This document shows, one piece after another, positions 56,667 to 64,000 of a stretch of 64,000 nucleotides of DNA. The notes below the pieces were generated by a model. The model worked only from the letters and a program-made list of their open reading frames with translations. It did not search any database and had not been told where the DNA came from. Source of the stretch: Helicobacter pylori (GTDB lineage: Bacteria; Campylobacterota; Campylobacteria; Campylobacterales; Helicobacteraceae); contig CP032046.1 in NCBI GenBank assembly GCA_008032955.1, positions 1,488,001-1,552,000 of the forward strand, in the 5' to 3' direction. The position numbers and the translations under genes were made by a program. Each line of letters starts with the position of its first letter. Positions within the stretch are counted from its first letter, which is position 1.

Positions 56667-57179
56667 CTATTTCATGACCACTTTAAAATCGCTCGCTAGT
56701 GAGACCTTAAAATTAGGCTCACTATGGGGCATGCTCACGGTTAAGCGTTCTTTGGAATCCAGTTTTGAACTTAAAACACGATTTTGAACCCCTAGCTTTT
56801 CTAATAACGCTAGCGTGGGCTTTTCAAATGGTGTTTTAAATTCAAATTGAGACTCGCCATAGTATAAAGCCGCATGGCGGTTCCCTATTTCGTAGCATAT
56901 TTTCGCTACTTCTGCCACGCTCTTGGCTTGGATATGAATGACTTCAGAATCCAAGATATTAACGGCGATAATTTCCTTCTCTTCTTTAAATAAAATATCC
57001 CCTTGAGAGAGACCCAACTTGGGAGCGTCTTTAAGGCGTATGGCTATGTCTTTGCCTTGCCTGGTTTTAAAACGAGCGATTTTTTTCCTCGTTTCAAACC
57101 ATTCTAAATCCACATAATCCACATTGAAATCCAAGGGGTTTAAATCCCTTAGATTGCCCATTAAACGCTCTATGATCAT
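56667..57179 (-). CDS. ureE: Urease nickel metallochaperone UreE
   Basis: A 170-residue UreE: an N-terminal peptide-binding domain and a C-terminal nickel-binding domain. The key interface histidine lies in EIGNRHAALYYGE (about residue 102), and a C-terminal histidine (about 152) in SMPHSEP takes the place of the His-rich tail found in other species. It begins one base after ureI ends, an almost direct junction. Confidence 0.95.
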   Translation of the reverse strand: MIIERLMGNLRDLNPLDFNVDYVDLEWFETRKKIARFKTRQGKDIAIRLKDAPKLGLSQGDILFKEEKEIIAVNILDSEVIHIQAKSVAEVAKICYEIGNRHAALYYGESQFEFKTPFEKPTLALLEKLGVQNRVLSSKLDSKERLTVSMPHSEPNFKVSLASDFKVVMK

Positions 57180-57180
57180 C

Positions 57181-57768
57181 TCACACCCAGTGTTGGATAA
57201 AGAGTAACCAAGCAGGGATCCAAGCGGTTAAAATACCCTCAATGATAGCAAGCCATGGAGTGAATTTCCCTAAAGGGATTTTCAAGATGTTTTCAATGAA
57301 AGCGGTAAGCCACAAAACACCCCAAGCCAACCAAATGATCGCCCACCAATCGCCTTCAGTGATGCCTAACACTTTGTGGTCATCAAGCATATCGCTATAG
57401 TGGGATAAAATTGCAGCAGGAACAGTGTTGATCGCTACGAATAAGCTATACCAAGAATAAGGCCTCCAATCCAAACCAAAAGTGTGGTTGATGGCCGCAT
57501 ACAAGTAGGTAAAACCAAACAATAACCCAGTCGCTGGCCCATAGAAATTAGTCAAATGGTGCGATACTTGAGCAATATCTTCAGCACCTTCTACAGGGGC
57601 TGTAGGGTTGAGAGCGGAATAAGTGATGACAACCACATTACAAATAATGGAAAGTCCGCCCACAAAAAAGTTCATCACCGCAGTGCTTTTAGGATCGACT
57701 TTGGTTAATCCGCAAATCCCATTGCTGATTAAAACAATCCCAACATATAACAATACAAGTCCTAGCAT
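57181..57768 (-). CDS. ureI: Acid-gated urea channel UreI
   Basis: A 195-residue channel with six membrane segments and histidine-rich periplasmic parts (VSHHLTNFYG, INHTFGLDW, LSHYSDMLDDHKV). Acid opens it so urea reaches cytoplasmic urease, which is essential for gastric colonisation. In the Helicobacter cluster it sits between the structural genes and ureE. It has its own promoter in the gap after ureB. Confidence 0.97.
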   Translation of the reverse strand: MLGLVLLYVGIVLISNGICGLTKVDPKSTAVMNFFVGGLSIICNVVVITYSALNPTAPVEGAEDIAQVSHHLTNFYGPATGLLFGFTYLYAAINHTFGLDWRPYSWYSLFVAINTVPAAILSHYSDMLDDHKVLGITEGDWWAIIWLAWGVLWLTAFIENILKIPLGKFTPWLAIIEGILTAWIPAWLLFIQHWV

Positions 57769-57838
57769 TGCCTTTTCCTTCCAAACAAAAATTTTTACAA
57801 CAAACGCACCTTACGAATAACTTTTGTTGCTTGAGCTA

Positions 57839-57844
57839 ATCATA
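57839..57844 (-). promoter_or_regulatory. -10 element (TATGAT) of the ureIEFGH transcript
   Basis: On the minus strand TATGAT lies 71 bases upstream of the ureI ATG in the 191-base gap after ureB. A ureI promoter at this place is established knowledge; the exact hexamer is my reading. Confidence 0.5.
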
Positions 57845-57876
57845 AAGAAAAATAGTAAATTGACAAAAAATAAAAA

Positions 57877-57913
57877 CAAAAAAAGCCCCCAATTTTTTGA
57901 TAAACAAAAAATC
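57877..57913 (-). terminator. Partial terminator between ureB and ureI
   Basis: The minus strand has an eight-bp A/T stem (GATTTTTTG, loop, CAAAAAATT) followed by GGGGGCTTTTTTT. It should end part of the ureAB transcripts while allowing readthrough to ureI. Confidence 0.45.
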
Positions 57914-57959
57914 AGAGAGCTAAAAACTAAGGATTTAAGGAGCGTTGCTCCTAAAAATC

Positions 57960-59669
57960 CTAGAAAATGCTAAAGAGTTGCGCCAAGCTCACTTTATTGG
58001 CTGGTTTAGAAGTGACTTCTTTGCCATCCACGAACACATGGTAAGTTTCAGGATTGACTTCAATGTGAGCGGTAGTGTCGTTGAATTGCATGTCTTTTTT
58101 AGTGATGTTTCTGCAATTTTTTACCGGCAACACTTGTCTTTCAAGCCCTAATTCTTCTTTAATGCCTTTGTCATAAGCTGCTTGAGACACAAAAGTGATG
58201 TTTGCATCGTATTTAGCTTTACCATGATGAGCGAACATTTCTCTGTAATAAACCGGTTGTGGGGTAGGGATAGAAGCGTTCGCATCACCCATTTGACTTA
58301 ACGCAATGAACCCGCCTTTAATGATCATGTTGGGTTTCACGCCAAAGAATGCTGGACTCCACAATACCAAGTCAGCCACTTTGCCCACTTCTACAGAACC
58401 TACATACTCGCTAATCCCATGAGCGATCGCTGGGTTAATGGTGTATTTAGACAAGTAGCGTTTGATCCTGAAGTTGTCGTTATCGCCTTTTTCTTCTTTC
58501 AAGCGGCCAAATTCTTTTTTGTTTTTGTCAGCTGTTTGCCAAGTCCTAGTGATAACTTCACCCACACGACCCATCGCTTGAGAGTCAGAACTAGTGATGG
58601 AGAAAATCCCCATGTCATGCAAAGTGTCTTCAGCCGCAATGGTTTGAGGGCGAATCCTTGAATCAGCGAACTGAACATCTTCTTTAATGCTTTTATCCAA
58701 GTGGTGGCACACCATAAGCATGTCCATGTGTTCGGCTTCTGTATTCACAGTGAAAGGGATAGTGGGGTTAGTGGAAGCGGGTAGAATGTTGTGTTCACCG
58801 GCCACTTTAATAATATCAGGAGCGTGTCCGCCACCAGCGCCTTCAGTGTGGAAAGTGTGCATAGTGCGTCCGGCAATAGCAGCCATAGTGTCTTCTACAC
58901 AACCAGCTTCATTCAAAGTGTCTGTGTGGATAGCGACTTGCACATCGTATTTGTCCGCAACATCTAACGCATGATTGATTGCAGAAGGAGTGGTGCCCCA
59001 GTCTTCGTGGATTTTAAAGCCAATCGCACCAGCTTCAATTTGATCGGCTAAGCTCGCGTCGTTAGAAGCGTTACCTTTAGCTAAGAAACCTAAGTTCATA
59101 GAATATTCTTCAGCCGCTCTGAGCATCCATTTTAAATTTCTTCTGCCTGGAGTGATAGTAGTCGCATTAGTGCCATCAGCAGGACCGGTTCCGCCACCAA
59201 TCATGGTTGTTACACCGCTTGCAAAAGCTGTAGGGATTTGTTGGGGGGAGATGAAGTGGATGTGTGTGTCAATACCACCAGCAGTTACGATCAAACCTTC
59301 ACCGGCTAAGGCTTCAGTAGCAGGGCCCACGCTAAGATTGTTTTTAACGCCATCTTGCATGTCTTTGTTACCGCCTTTACCGATGCCAGCGATTTTGCCG
59401 TCTTTAATACCAATATCCGCTTTGTAAATACCGGTGTAATCCACGATTAAAGCGTTAGTGATGATTAGATCTAGCTCTTCTTTGCTAGGGTTGTTAGATT
59501 GGCTCATGCCTTCTCTTAGGGTTTTACCGCCACCGAATTTAAGCTCTTCGCCATAAATGGTGTAGTCATGTTCTACTTCAGCGATCAAGTCTGTATCGCC
59601 CAATCTCACTTTATCGCCTGTAGTAGGACCATACATAGAAACATATTCTTTTCTGCTAATCTTTTTCAT
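57960..59669 (-). CDS. ureB: Urease catalytic subunit UreB
   Basis: A 569-residue urease alpha-type subunit. Active-site motifs are intact: [10 protein letters not shown] (nickel histidines), [12 protein letters not shown] with the carbamylated lysine (about K219), the flap [14 protein letters not shown] (H322 region), and [13 protein letters not shown] (nickel-binding Asp, about 362). It hydrolyses urea to ammonia and CO2 and buffers the cell against gastric acid. It lies three bases after ureA. A cis-antisense RNA to the 5' part of ureB (5'ureB-sRNA, induced by ArsR) is known; I cannot see it from sequence alone. Confidence 0.98.
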
Positions 59670-59672
59670 TTC

Positions 59673-60389
59673 TTACTCCTTAATTGTTTTTACATAGTTG
59701 TCATCGCTTTTAGCGCCATGAAAACCACGCTCTTTAGCTCTGTGTAAAGCAATTTTTTTGCTTTCGTTGTCTGCTTGCCTATCAACCAACGCGTTAAATC
59801 CAAAGATTCTTCTGTTACCGCCAATGTCAATCAATTCTACGGATTTTTCTTCGCCAGGCTCAAACCTTACCGCTGTCCCGCTCGCAATGTCTAAGCGTTT
59901 GCCGAAAGTTTTTTCTCTGTCAAAGTCTAGGCATCTATTCACTTCAAAGAAATGGAAGTGTGAGCCGATTTGAACCGGTCTGTCGCCAACATTTTTAACT
60001 TTCACGCTAACGGCTTTTTTGCCTTCGTTGATAGTGATGTCTTCATTTTTTAAGAACAACTCACCAGGAACTAATTTACCATTGGCCTCAATAGGGGTAT
60101 GCACGGTTACGAGTTTGGTCCCATCAGGAAACATCGCTTCAATACCCACTTCATGGATCATGCTTGCCACGCCATCCATCACATCATCTGGTTTTAAAAG
60201 AGTGCGTCCTTCTTGCATCAATTCAGCCGCAGTCTTTTTACCAGCTCTCGCTTCTTCCATAATATGGGCACTAATCAAAGCTACCGCTTCTACATAGTTA
60301 AGCTTAATGCCTTTTTCTTTGCGTTTTTTAGCCAATTCTCCAGCGTAGTGGAGCATCAACTTGTCTAACTCTTTTGGGGTGAGTTTCAT
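59673..60389 (-). CDS. ureA: Urease structural subunit UreA (fused gamma-beta)
   Basis: A 238-residue subunit that in Helicobacter joins the gamma and beta chains of other ureases: gamma part about 1-100 ([20 protein letters not shown]), beta part from about 105 ([16 protein letters not shown] and SHFHFFEVN). Twelve UreA-UreB pairs form the large holoenzyme. An AGGAGA site precedes the ATG and the promoter and NikR site lie upstream. Confidence 0.98.
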   Translation of the reverse strand: MKLTPKELDKLMLHYAGELAKKRKEKGIKLNYVEAVALISAHIMEEARAGKKTAAELMQEGRTLLKPDDVMDGVASMIHEVGIEAMFPDGTKLVTVHTPIEANGKLVPGELFLKNEDITINEGKKAVSVKVKNVGDRPVQIGSHFHFFEVNRCLDFDREKTFGKRLDIASGTAVRFEPGEEKSVELIDIGGNRRIFGFNALVDRQADNESKKIALHRAKERGFHGAKSDDNYVKTIKE

Positions 60390-60451
60390 CTCATTCTCCT
60401 ATTCTTAAAGTGTTTTTCCTTGAAGACATAACGAAATCAAGGCTAGATGTA

Positions 60452-60460
60452 ATTGTAGCA
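60452..60460 (-). promoter_or_regulatory. Extended -10 of the ureAB promoter (TGCTACAAT)
   Basis: On the minus strand TGCTACAAT lies 63-71 bases before the ureA ATG, giving a leader of about 55 nt, in line with the known ureA start site. Confidence 0.75.
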
Positions 60461-60493
60461 ATGTTTTGATTTACTAAGATTAACAGAAGCGTT

Positions 60494-60531
60494 CATTAAC
60501 TAATTATTATTTAAAATGAATTAGTGTTATA
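60494..60531. promoter_or_regulatory. NikR operator upstream of ureA
   Basis: CATTAACTAATT and AATTAGTGTTAT at the two ends form an imperfect palindrome centred about 65 bases upstream of the inferred ureA start point. Nickel-loaded NikR is known to bind here and activate ureA; the sequence and spacing agree with the published site as I remember it. Confidence 0.75.
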
Positions 60532-60641
60532 GTTTTGAAGCGCTATAAAAGCGTTATTGGAAGCGCGTTTAATACCCCTTTAGAATTTATATAAAGATCA
60601 AAAACTCGCAAAAAAAATGAGAATTAAAATTGGAGTGATAA

Positions 60642-60717
60642 TGGTGGCCACGACTGGACTTGAACCAGCGGCCACTACCATGTCAAGGTAGTGCTCTACC
60701 AACTGAGCTACGCGACC
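60642..60717 (-). tRNA. tRNA-Val (GAC anticodon)
   Basis: The minus strand folds into a full cloverleaf of 76 nt with encoded CCA. The acceptor stem is GGTCGCG/CGTGGCC (with two G-T pairs), the D arm contains AGCTCAGTTGGTAGAGC, the anticodon stem CTACC/GGTAG encloses loop TTGACAT (anticodon GAC), and the T arm has GGTTCAAGTCC. It lies between lspA and ureA. Confidence 0.95.
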
Positions 60718-60737
60718 TTTTATTTTAAAAAGAGTGA

Positions 60738-61210
60738 TTATGCCTTAATTTTGTTTTGTTTTTGCTTAAAAAAGAATTGTCTTAACAATAAAACGCCCAC
60801 GCCCACATCTATCATGACATCAGCGAAATTAAAAATGGCAAAATCAAACCCATAATGATAATACACATAATCCACCACGCCCCCATGCACAAACCGATCC
60901 AAAACATTAGAAACCCCAGCGCCAAACACCATGCCAAACTCTATCGCATGGCTTTTAAAAAGCTCCTTTTGGCGCATTAAAAAGATAAAAAGCCCTAAAA
61001 TCAAAAGGATTTGCAAGTATTTCAAACCCCCCTCTAAAAAACTGAGCAAGGAAAACGCCACGCCTTTATTGAACACCAAAACAATATCTATAACCAAACT
61101 TTCATAGCGAAACCCCTCTAAAATAGCGTATTTAATCGCTTGATCCACGCCAAAAATAAGGAAAAAACCCCTATAAAAACCAACAGGCTTTTTTTAGTGG
61201 TTTTTAGCAC
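60738..61210 (-). CDS. lspA: Lipoprotein signal peptidase (frame broken by one missing base at 61162-61167)
   Basis: With one base added to the A6 run at 61162-61167 (T6 on the coding strand) the gene runs from GTG 61210 and gives 157 residues, the usual LspA length, with four membrane spans. The two catalytic aspartates are in [13 protein letters not shown] and FNFADVMID. LspA cuts the signal from prolipoproteins such as those encoded elsewhere in this window. The GTG overlaps the glmM stop by seven bases (GTGCTAA), supporting the start. It is an essential gene, so the break is almost certainly not real. Confidence 0.9.
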
Positions 61211-62540
61211 AAATGCCCTTCAAAAAACTCTTTTAATTCTTGCATTTTGGATTCTAAAAGTTTTTCATCTTTAGCTTCTAAAAGGATTCGCAGTTTGTTT
61301 TCAGTGCCGCTATAGCGGATCAAATGGCGGATTTCTAGCTTGTCTAATTCTTTTAAAAGAGCGCTATAACCTTTCAGGCTTTCTAAAGGGGGCTTTTTTT
61401 GGATATTCAAATTTATTAGGCTTTGGGGGTATAATTCAAAGGGGTTTAACGCAACAGAGCTCACTTGCTTACTTTCTAACACTAACGCGCTCACTTGCAA
61501 AGCACACACCAAGCCATCGCCTGTTTTAGCGTAATCGCTAAAAATGATATGCCCGCTTTGCTCGCCTCCAAAATTGGCTTTGTTCAATCGCATGCATTCG
61601 CTCACAAACTTATCCCCAATCGCGCAATGCTTCAATTCTAAATCTTGGGATTTTAAGTATTCTTTAAGGGCTAAATTGCTCATGCTCGTAGCGACAATCG
61701 CTTGAGAAGAAAGGGCGTTTTTAGATTTTTGATAAACCCCTAACACCCCTAAAAGCTTATCCCCATGCACGATATTCCCTAAATTATCCACCACCACTAG
61801 CCTGTCAGCATCGCCATCAAAAGCAAAGCCTAGATCTGCGCGGTATTTTTTCACTTCCTGACTCAACTGGTTGGGGTGTAAAGCCCCGCATTGCTCATTA
61901 ATATTACACCCATTAGGCTCATCATTAATCACTAACACATCAGCCCCAAGCTCGCTAAAAACGACCGGAGCCACCTTATAAGCCGCACCATTAGCGGTAT
62001 CTAGCACGATCCTTAAACTCTGTAAATTCAAATGTTTGGGGAAAGAGTGTTTTAAATGCACGATATAGCGCCCTATGACATCGTCTATCCTTTTAGCGCT
62101 ACCGACACTCTCGCCCACTTTATAACTAGAATGCAGCAATTCTTCATCATGAAAGATTTCTTCAATCGCTCTTTCTTCTTCTTCTTTAAGCTTATAACCA
62201 TAAGAATTGAAAAACTTGATACCATTATCTTCAAAAGGGTTGTGGCTCGCGCTTATCATAATGCCCGCATCACAGCGCATGTCTTCGGTTAAAAACGCAA
62301 TCGCAGGGGTGGGCATAGGCCCTATTTGAATCACATTATAGCCTATGGAAGTTAAAGCGCTCACTAAAGCGTTTTCTACCATATAGCCGCTTTTTCTAGT
62401 GTCTTTACCAATTAAAATTTTATTCGTTTGAGAATGTTTTTTAAAATACAACCCGGCAGCAACGCCCAAACGCATCACAAACATGGGGGTGAGTTTCACC
62501 CCTGCTTTACCCCTCACGCCATCAGTCCCAAAATTTTCAT
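61204..62540 (-). CDS. glmM: Phosphoglucosamine mutase (frame broken by one missing base at 62530-62533)
   Basis: Adding one base to the A4 run at 62530-62533 (T4 on the coding strand) extends the frame to ATG 62540 and gives [14 protein letters not shown] and 445 residues, the known GlmM size. Catalytic serine loop [17 protein letters not shown], metal loop FDGDADRLV and phosphate-binding [11 protein letters not shown] are present. It makes glucosamine-1-phosphate for UDP-GlcNAc, peptidoglycan and LPS. The gene, long called ureC because of its place, is a standard PCR target for the species. Essential, so the break is doubtful. Confidence 0.93.
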
Positions 62541-62583
62541 CGTTATAAAATACCTTTTAAACTATTTTTAATCAATTTTTAGA

Positions 62584-62589
62584 TAGAAT
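62584..62589 (+). promoter_or_regulatory. -10 element (TAGAAT) for rpsT
   Basis: TAGAAT lies 40 bases upstream of the rpsT ATG in the 89-base gap shared with divergent glmM. AAAGGGA (62609-62615) is the ribosome binding site. Confidence 0.45.
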
Positions 62590-62629
62590 TATGCCAAATT
62601 TTATATTACAAAGGGATTAAAACAAGGCT

Positions 62630-62899
62630 ATGGCAAATCATAAGTCCGCAGAAAAGCGAATCAGACAGACCATTAAAAGAACCGAACGCAACAGGTTCTA
62701 TAAAACTAAAGTTAAAAATATCATTAAGGCCGTGCGTGAAGCGGTCGCCATCAATGATGTAGCAAAAGCTCAAGAGCGTTTGAAAATCGCTAATAAAGAG
62801 TTGCATAAATTTGTCAGCAAGGGGATTTTAAAGAAAAACACCGCTTCTAGGAAAGTCTCAAGGCTTAACGCTTCAGTGAAAAAAATCGCTCTCGCTTAG
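62630..62899 (+). CDS. rpsT: Ribosomal protein S20
   Basis: An 89-residue basic helical protein beginning [20 protein letters not shown], the S20 signature, and ending [15 protein letters not shown]20 binds 16S rRNA in the 30S subunit early in assembly. It is followed by a 123-base gap and prfA. Confidence 0.97.
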
Positions 62900-63022
62900 T
62901 TTTGGGGCGTTTTTAACTTCTTCAAGCTCAGTAGTGGGTTTTTATTATTGGGCTTCTTTTTAAGTTTTGCGTTTTTTAGATTGTTGTATTTTTTATTCAC
63001 ATCTTTTTATAGGTAGTCTTGC

Positions 63023-64000
63023 ATGTCTATTCTAGCTGAAAAGCTTTCTTCCATTCTCAAACGATACGACGAACTCACAGCGTTGCTTTCTAGCGCTGAA
63101 GTAATTAGCGATATTAAAAAACTCACCGAATTGAGCAAAGAGCAAAGCTCCATTGAAGAAATCTCCATAGCGAGTAAAGAGTATTTGAGCGTTTTAGAAA
63201 ATATCAAAGAAAATAAAGAGCTTTTAGAAGACAAGGAATTGAGCGAACTGGCTAAAGAAGAGTTAAAAATTCTAGAAATCCAAAAAAGCGATCTAGAAAC
63301 TGCCATTAAGCAACTCCTTATCCCCAAAGACCCTAACGATGATAAAAACATCTATTTAGAGTTAAGGGCCGGCACGGGGGGCGATGAAGCGGGCATTTTT
63401 GTAGGGGATTTGTTTAAGGCGTATTGCCGTTATGCGGATTTGAAAAAATGGAAAGTAGAGATAGTGAGCTCTAGCGAAAACAGCGTAGGGGGCTATAAAG
63501 AAATCATCGCTTTGATTAAGGGCAAGGGCGTGTATTCAAGGCTCAAATTTGAAGCAGGCACGCATCGAGTCCAAAGAGTCCCCGAGACAGAATCTCAAGG
63601 GCGAATCCACACTTCCGCTATCACAGTAGCGATCATGCCTGAAGTGGATGATGTGGAAGTTTCTATCAACCCTAGCGATTTAAAGATTGAAGTGTTTCGC
63701 GCTGGCGGGCATGGGGGGCAATGCGTCAACACCACAGACTCTGCGGTGCGCATCACGCACCTTCCCACCAATATCAGCGTGAGCATGCAAGATGAAAAAT
63801 CCCAGCATAAAAACAAGGATAAAGCCCTAAAAATCTTAAAAGCGCGCCTTTATGAAAAACAAATTGAAGAGCAGCAACTCGCTAACGCCAAAGACCGAAA
63901 GGAGCAAGTGGGTAGTGGGGACAGGAGCGAAAGGATCCGCACCTATAATTACCCGCAAAACCGCTTGAGCGAACATAGAATCAATTTAACTCTGTATAGT
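63023..64000 (+). CDS. prfA: Peptide chain release factor 1 (3' end cut by window)
   Basis: The frame from ATG 63023 is open to the window edge and gives 326 residues of a protein normally about 352 long. It begins [20 protein letters not shown], has the codon-recognition domain with the PxT-type region near LPTNIS-like and [20 protein letters not shown], and the catalytic GGQ in [21 protein letters not shown]1 reads UAA and UAG stops and releases the peptide. AGGTAG precedes the ATG. Confidence 0.97.
   Translation, partial: MSILAEKLSSILKRYDELTALLSSAEVISDIKKLTELSKEQSSIEEISIASKEYLSVLENIKENKELLEDKELSELAKEELKILEIQKSDLETAIKQLLIPKDPNDDKNIYLELRAGTGGDEAGIFVGDLFKAYCRYADLKKWKVEIVSSSENSVGGYKEIIALIKGKGVYSRLKFEAGTHRVQRVPETESQGRIHTSAITVAIMPEVDDVEVSINPSDLKIEVFRAGGHGGQCVNTTDSAVRITHLPTNISVSMQDEKSQHKNKDKALKILKARLYEKQIEEQQLANAKDRKEQVGSGDRSERIRTYNYPQNRLSEHRINLTLYS

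Overview
The window is a segment of a Helicobacter pylori chromosome (epsilonproteobacterium). The identification rests on the whole urease cluster (ureA, ureB, ureI, ureE, ureF, ureG, ureH) with an acid-gated UreI channel, the ComB DNA-uptake genes in two clusters, a Hop-family outer-membrane protein, lipid A remodelling genes lpxE/eptA, AT-rich DNA rich in homopolymers, and a gene order that, from memory, matches the HP0014-HP0077 interval of the reference strain 26695.

Layout. 1-8.1 kb (+): structured DNA that may be a mobile-element end, a DUF5718 gene, comB2-comB3-comB4, a lipoprotein, cheV, nspC. 8.1-14.8 kb (-): lpxE and eptA (lipid A 1-dephosphorylation and phosphoethanolamine addition), the Hop porin-like gene hopD between two diverged direct repeats and behind a T14 tract, and gltA. 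15-24 kb: icd, a DUF1523 protein, bioD, an unrecognised 566-residue protein that looks foreign, uspA, clpS, clpA, panD, ybaB and a PDZ protein. 24-28 kb (+): comB6-comB7-comB8-comB9-comB10. 28-31.6 kb (+): manC, gmd, fcl (GDP-L-fucose for Lewis-type O antigen). 31.6-32.5 kb: decayed DNA with a broken lipoprotein gene. 32.5-44 kb (-): hypE, hypF, agmatine deiminase, two DNA methyltransferases with no restriction enzyme beside them, putP and putA. 44.2-54.4 kb (+): an accessory-looking operon, described next. 54.4-64 kb: urease operon, tRNA-Val, lspA, glmM (all -), then rpsT and the start of prfA (+).

The most interesting region is 44.5-54.4 kb. One promoter precedes a compact run of genes encoding a C-tract phase-variable coiled-coil protein with 210-bp in-frame repeats, a second coiled-coil protein, an Hsp70/actin-fold ATPase, a small partner, a WXG100/ESAT-6-like protein, a larger protein whose N terminus resembles that WXG100 protein, a SUKH (SMI1/KNR4)-type immunity-like protein, a coiled-coil protein, and an FtsK/SpoIIIE (EssC/EccC)-like ATPase. 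Read together this looks like a type VII secretion-like export system with an effector and immunity pair in a Gram-negative bacterium. The WXG100-like member is known as a structure, but I know of no functional description of the whole locus.

A caution applies across the window. At least ten genes (clpA, comB7, comB10, fcl twice, putP, the Hsp70-like gene twice, the FtsK-like gene, lspA, glmM) are broken by apparent loss of exactly one base in a homopolymer, and adding one base back restores a full-length family member each time. Several are essential. This points to systematic homopolymer undercalling in the sequence rather than gene decay. I treat these genes as intact in the cell and mark each break.
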